A stretch of DNA of 64,000 nt from Tepidicaulis sp002389665 (GTDB lineage: Bacteria > Pseudomonadota > Alphaproteobacteria > Parvibaculales > Parvibaculaceae): positions 744,001 to 808,000 of the forward strand of contig NZ_OZ244942.1 of the NCBI RefSeq assembly GCF_965222285.1, read 5' to 3'. The notes below the pieces were generated by a model. That model made no database searches, had not been told where the DNA came from, and was given only the letters and a program-made list of their open reading frames with translations. The translations under genes and the position numbers were made by a program. Of this stretch, positions 61,207 to 64,000 are shown piece after piece (position 1 is the stretch's first letter; every line of letters begins with the position of its first letter).

Positions 61207-61689
61207 TTAACGCCCCTGCATCTTGAGCGCTGCGACAACCATTTCATGGATCGATGGTTCGTCCGGTGACCGGTTTTCTTTCAACCTTTCCGCATTGGAA
61301 AGATCGAACCAGCCGCAAGCGTCCACCTTGCCCTCTTCGAGTTTTGGGCAGGTCAAGTCGCCTTCAACTTCGGTAATGAAAACGAGCTCGCGCACGCGGA
61401 TAACGCCGCCCGGCGTTTCTTCGTCCCATTCGTGTTGATAGGCGAGCGCTCCGATACGAGTGACATGCCAGCCCGTTTCCTCAAGGACTTCACGCCGCAG
61501 GCACTCTTCGAGTGTTTCGCCAGGCTCTACATGGCCGCCCAGAATATCCCACCGGCCCGGAAAGAGTTTGCGCGTTAGAGAGCGGCGTTGGCAGAAGATT
61601 TGTCCCTTGTCGTTGAAGACGAGTGCACCCGCGCACAGGCTCAAGCCTTCAGCTTCCGCTTCGCGTTGAAGCGCGGAGAGATCGATCAT
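61207..61689 (-). CDS. NUDIX hydrolase
   Basis: 160 residues. The Nudix box GGHVEPGETLEECLRREVLEE plus TGW is complete (Gx5Ex7REUxEExGU). Substrate not predictable; the beginning SLCAGALVFNDKGQIFCQRR is usual. Starts in a 4-bp overlap with tldD, so it is cotranscribed. Confidence 0.92.
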   Translation of the reverse strand: MIDLSALQREAEAEGLSLCAGALVFNDKGQIFCQRRSLTRKLFPGRWDILGGHVEPGETLEECLRREVLEETGWHVTRIGALAYQHEWDEETPGGVIRVRELVFITEVEGDLTCPKLEEGKVDACGWFDLSNAERLKENRSPDEPSIHEMVVAALKMQGR

Positions 61690-63110
61690 CCCGCCGCTGT
61701 GCCGCCGACGGTCAGGCCATTGAGGCGCAGGGTCGGCTGGCCGACGCCGACGGGCACGCCCTGACCTGCCTTGCCGCAGGTGCCGATACCGGGATCGAGT
61801 TTCATGTCGTTGCCGATCATGGAGACTTTCGTCAGGCAGTCCGGCCCGTTGCCGATGAGCGTTGCCCCTTTTACCGGGGCGCCGATCTTGCCGTTCTCGA
61901 TCATATAGGCCTCGGTGCAGGAGAAGACGAACTTGCCGCTCGTGATATCGACCTGCCCGCCACCGAAGGAAACGGCATAAAGGCCTTTCTTCACGGAGCT
62001 GATAATTTCGCCCGGGTCTTTGTCGCCGCCCAGCATGTAAGTGTTGGTCATGCGCGGCATGGGCTGGTGAGCATAAGATTCGCGCCGTCCGTTCCCCGTC
62101 GCCGCCATGCCCATGAGGCGGGCATTCATGCGGTCCTGCATATAGCCTTTCAGGATGCCGTCTTCGATGAGCACGGTCTTGGAAGTGGGGGTGCCTTCAT
62201 CGTCGATGGTAAGCGAGCCGCGCCGGTCCGAGATCGTGCCGTCATCGACGACCGTGACGCCGGGGGCGGCAACGCGCTCACCCAGCAGCCCGGCAAAGGC
62301 GGAGGTCTTTTTGCGGTTGAAATCGCCCTCAAGCCCGTGGCCGATCGCTTCATGCAGGAGAATGCCCGGCCAGCCCGCGCCCAGCACCACGTCCATTTCA
62401 CCGGCAGGGGCGGGCACGCTCTCAAGGTTGACGAGCGCCTGGCGCAGCGCTTCATCGACATTCGCCTGCCAGCTTTCGGGCGCAAGATAAGCGGCATAGC
62501 CGGTGCGTCCGCCCACGCCGTAGGAGCCTGATTCCTGGCGGTCCCCGTCACCCACGACGACGGAGACATTCATGCGCACGAGCGGGCGCACATCGCGGAT
62601 CGAGGTGCCGTCGGCGCGGATGATTTCCACCACCTGCCATTCACCAGCCAGCGAGCAGGAAACCTGGCGCACGCGTTTGTCCTTGGCGCGGGCATAGGCA
62701 TCTACTTCCTGGAGGAGTTTCACTTTCTCCTCGAAGCTCTGTTCGCCGAGCGGGTTGCCGTCGCCGTAGAGTTTGACGTTGGTGGCTTTCGGTCCCTCGG
62801 CGAGCGTGCCGGCATAGCCGCGTTTCACCGCCTGCACCGCGTCGGCGGCGCGGGCGAGCGCGTCTTCGGAAAAATCGGCGGAATGGGCATAGCCCGTCGC
62901 CTCGCCTGCCACGGCGCGCAGGCCGAAGCCCTGATTGGTGTCGAAATTGGCGGTCTTGAGCCGGCCGTCATCGAAGCCCAGCGCCTCGGAGACTTTATAT
63001 TCAAGGTAAAGCTCGCCGTCGTCGCTGTCCGCCAGCGCCTTGCCGACCGTGCTTTCCACTTTCGCGCGGTCGAGGCCGGTCTTCTGGAAGAAAAATTCAC
63101 TGTCGGTCAT
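61686..63110 (-). CDS. tldD: Metalloprotease TldD
   Basis: 474 residues. The zinc site HEAIGHGLEGD (253-263) is complete. It pairs with PmbA (encoded at 45913-47250) to form the TldD/E protease. ATG 63110 is conventional. The preceding gene on this strand encodes a 131-residue protein of unknown function. Confidence 0.95.
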   Translation of the reverse strand: MTDSEFFFQKTGLDRAKVESTVGKALADSDDGELYLEYKVSEALGFDDGRLKTANFDTNQGFGLRAVAGEATGYAHSADFSEDALARAADAVQAVKRGYAGTLAEGPKATNVKLYGDGNPLGEQSFEEKVKLLQEVDAYARAKDKRVRQVSCSLAGEWQVVEIIRADGTSIRDVRPLVRMNVSVVVGDGDRQESGSYGVGGRTGYAAYLAPESWQANVDEALRQALVNLESVPAPAGEMDVVLGAGWPGILLHEAIGHGLEGDFNRKKTSAFAGLLGERVAAPGVTVVDDGTISDRRGSLTIDDEGTPTSKTVLIEDGILKGYMQDRMNARLMGMAATGNGRRESYAHQPMPRMTNTYMLGGDKDPGEIISSVKKGLYAVSFGGGQVDITSGKFVFSCTEAYMIENGKIGAPVKGATLIGNGPDCLTKVSMIGNDMKLDPGIGTCGKAGQGVPVGVGQPTLRLNGLTVGGTAAG

Positions 63111-63176
63111 GGGGCGTCTCTTTACGTGTGAGGGGGCGTTGGGCCTTAAGGGCGCTTGAGCGAATATTGGGGGATA

Positions 63177-63572
63177 TCAGGCTTTCAGCCATTCTTCCAC
63201 CGGCACCAGACGGCCGGGCAGGCCCGAAAGGTCGCAGGGCACGATGAGCGGGGCGCAGCTGTAAAGCGGGTACTGCTTTACCTTGAGCGAACGCAGATCG
63301 ACGAGATAGACCCCGTTGATCCGTCCGAACCAATCGTCCCATTCACCGAATCCCCAATTCTCCCAGCCGCGCGGCGGCGCATTGGTGATGTCGTCGACGG
63401 CGCCGGGATGGGCGCTGCAAAAGCCGACCACGCAGCGGCCGGGATGTTTGGGATCGAGATATGGGGCAGCTTCGCTGACCAAATCCGGCGCCGCCGCCCC
63501 TTCATGGGCAAGATGCACCCCTGCCGAGATGTGGCGGCCATAATGAAAATGAATCAGCGCTTCGTCCCGCAT
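63177..63572 (-). CDS. Hypothetical protein upstream of tldD
   Basis: 131 residues, soluble, rich in Trp and Pro in the middle (PRGWENWGFGEWDDWFGRINGVY). Contains HFHYGRHISAGVHLAHEG near the start and two Cys in the C-terminal half. No family recognised. Same strand as tldD, 66 bp apart. Confidence 0.55.
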   Translation of the reverse strand: MRDEALIHFHYGRHISAGVHLAHEGAAAPDLVSEAAPYLDPKHPGRCVVGFCSAHPGAVDDITNAPPRGWENWGFGEWDDWFGRINGVYLVDLRSLKVKQYPLYSCAPLIVPCDLSGLPGRLVPVEEWLKA

Positions 63573-64000
63573 GCCTGCCGCTCCGCTTGGCTCTTATCTG
63601 TTACGGATGAGTCTAGAACGGATTGGGGATAAAAAAACCCCCGTTATTTTAGGGGTTTAGAGGGACCGGGTGGGCGCGCAGGGTGAGCGTGCCGGTTCAC
63701 GCCGGGCAGAATTGTGGCAAAAGGTCGCGGCGGGCGGTGCCCGTGTCCTCTGCCTCTTTCAGCGGACTATACTCCCCTCCGACTCAAGGGGTGCTATAAG
63801 CACGGGGGAGATGAGGCGCGCGGGCAGCCTGTCCGGGCGATATTTTCTGTCTCATGGCTTGCGGCGCGCCTCGGTTTGTGATTTTTGACGCATAAATGCG
63901 CCGTATCCGGCGGCAGGTCCCTTTGGCAATGGCCGGGCGGACCCGGCCGGGGCAAACGGCGCACCCGCGCGGGAACCGGCGGCAGACCGGCAACCCGCGG
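63573..64000. other. Non-coding end of the window
   Basis: No convincing gene in about 430 bp. It holds a minus-strand terminator (63631-63658) and repeated C/G-rich tracts. In many alphaproteobacteria tldD is divergent from the cytochrome oxidase genes (coxBA), so this may be their promoter region; that is inference. Confidence 0.4.
63631..63658 (-). terminator. Orphan minus-strand rho-independent terminator
   Basis: 7-bp stem (63635-63641 with 63652-63658); on the minus strand the stem runs into seven T residues. It faces transcripts coming from the right, where no gene is visible within the window. Confidence 0.7.

Noticed and set aside
1..64000. CRISPR, insertion sequences, prophage, tRNA or rRNA genes
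   Set aside because: Read through on both strands; no repeat-spacer array, transposase, integrase, phage structural gene or clover-leaf was recognised.

Overview
The window is a chromosomal stretch of a GC-rich alphaproteobacterium. The evidence is a TipF-like degenerate EAL protein beside cheZ and cheY, DUF2093, DUF3035 and DUF4170 genes, a plant-type glutamate-cysteine ligase, a PdhS-like histidine kinase and TTAA-N7-TTAA (CtrA-type) sites. The gene content would suit a Parvibaculaceae/Rhizobiales-like lineage, but the order cannot be fixed from sequence alone. Coding density is high and many genes overlap by 4 bp. I see no rRNA, tRNA, insertion sequence, prophage or CRISPR array.

Left third (1-25.6 kb). 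A secernin-like gene cut by the window edge is followed by tipF-like, a HAD phosphatase and cheY-cheZ (motility and chemotaxis). Next come ribF, ileS-lspA, a DUF3035 lipoprotein, an active/inactive M16 protease pair, pgi-mutL, a di-haem peroxidase with a chemoreceptor, rsmD/rluB-type RNA modification genes, tadA, an ACAD10/11-like acyl-CoA dehydrogenase, a GST and an orphan multi-PAS kinase.

Middle (25.7-38.6 kb). Two paralogous APH-fold phosphotransferases flank a MscS channel and the most accessory-looking block of the window: a TpsB (ShlB/FhaC) outer-membrane transporter behind two paralogous glycine-rich lipoproteins, with AT-rich palindrome-bearing spacers. I consider this three-gene set the best candidate for an undescribed system, a two-partner-like secretion or surface-display system for lipoproteins. 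purD, xseA, a DUF2093 gene and an M23 peptidase follow.

Right third (38.6-64 kb). A long minus-strand lipid A/envelope block runs MAPEG, pmbA, cysQ, DUF4170, msbA-like, DUF374, waaA, lpxK, lpxL-like. Then come a macro-domain gene, an enoyl-CoA hydratase with a MarR regulator, an SH3-like secreted protein, a DUF2332 gene, a citrate synthase divergent from an HTH-citrate synthase fusion, a TetR-desaturase-methyltransferase operon, ubiA divergent from rsmE, gshA, and a tldD-NUDIX operon. The last 430 bp are non-coding and contain a terminator with no visible cognate gene.

Start codons were chosen by Shine-Dalgarno placement and family length. All functional names come from motif recognition without database searches.
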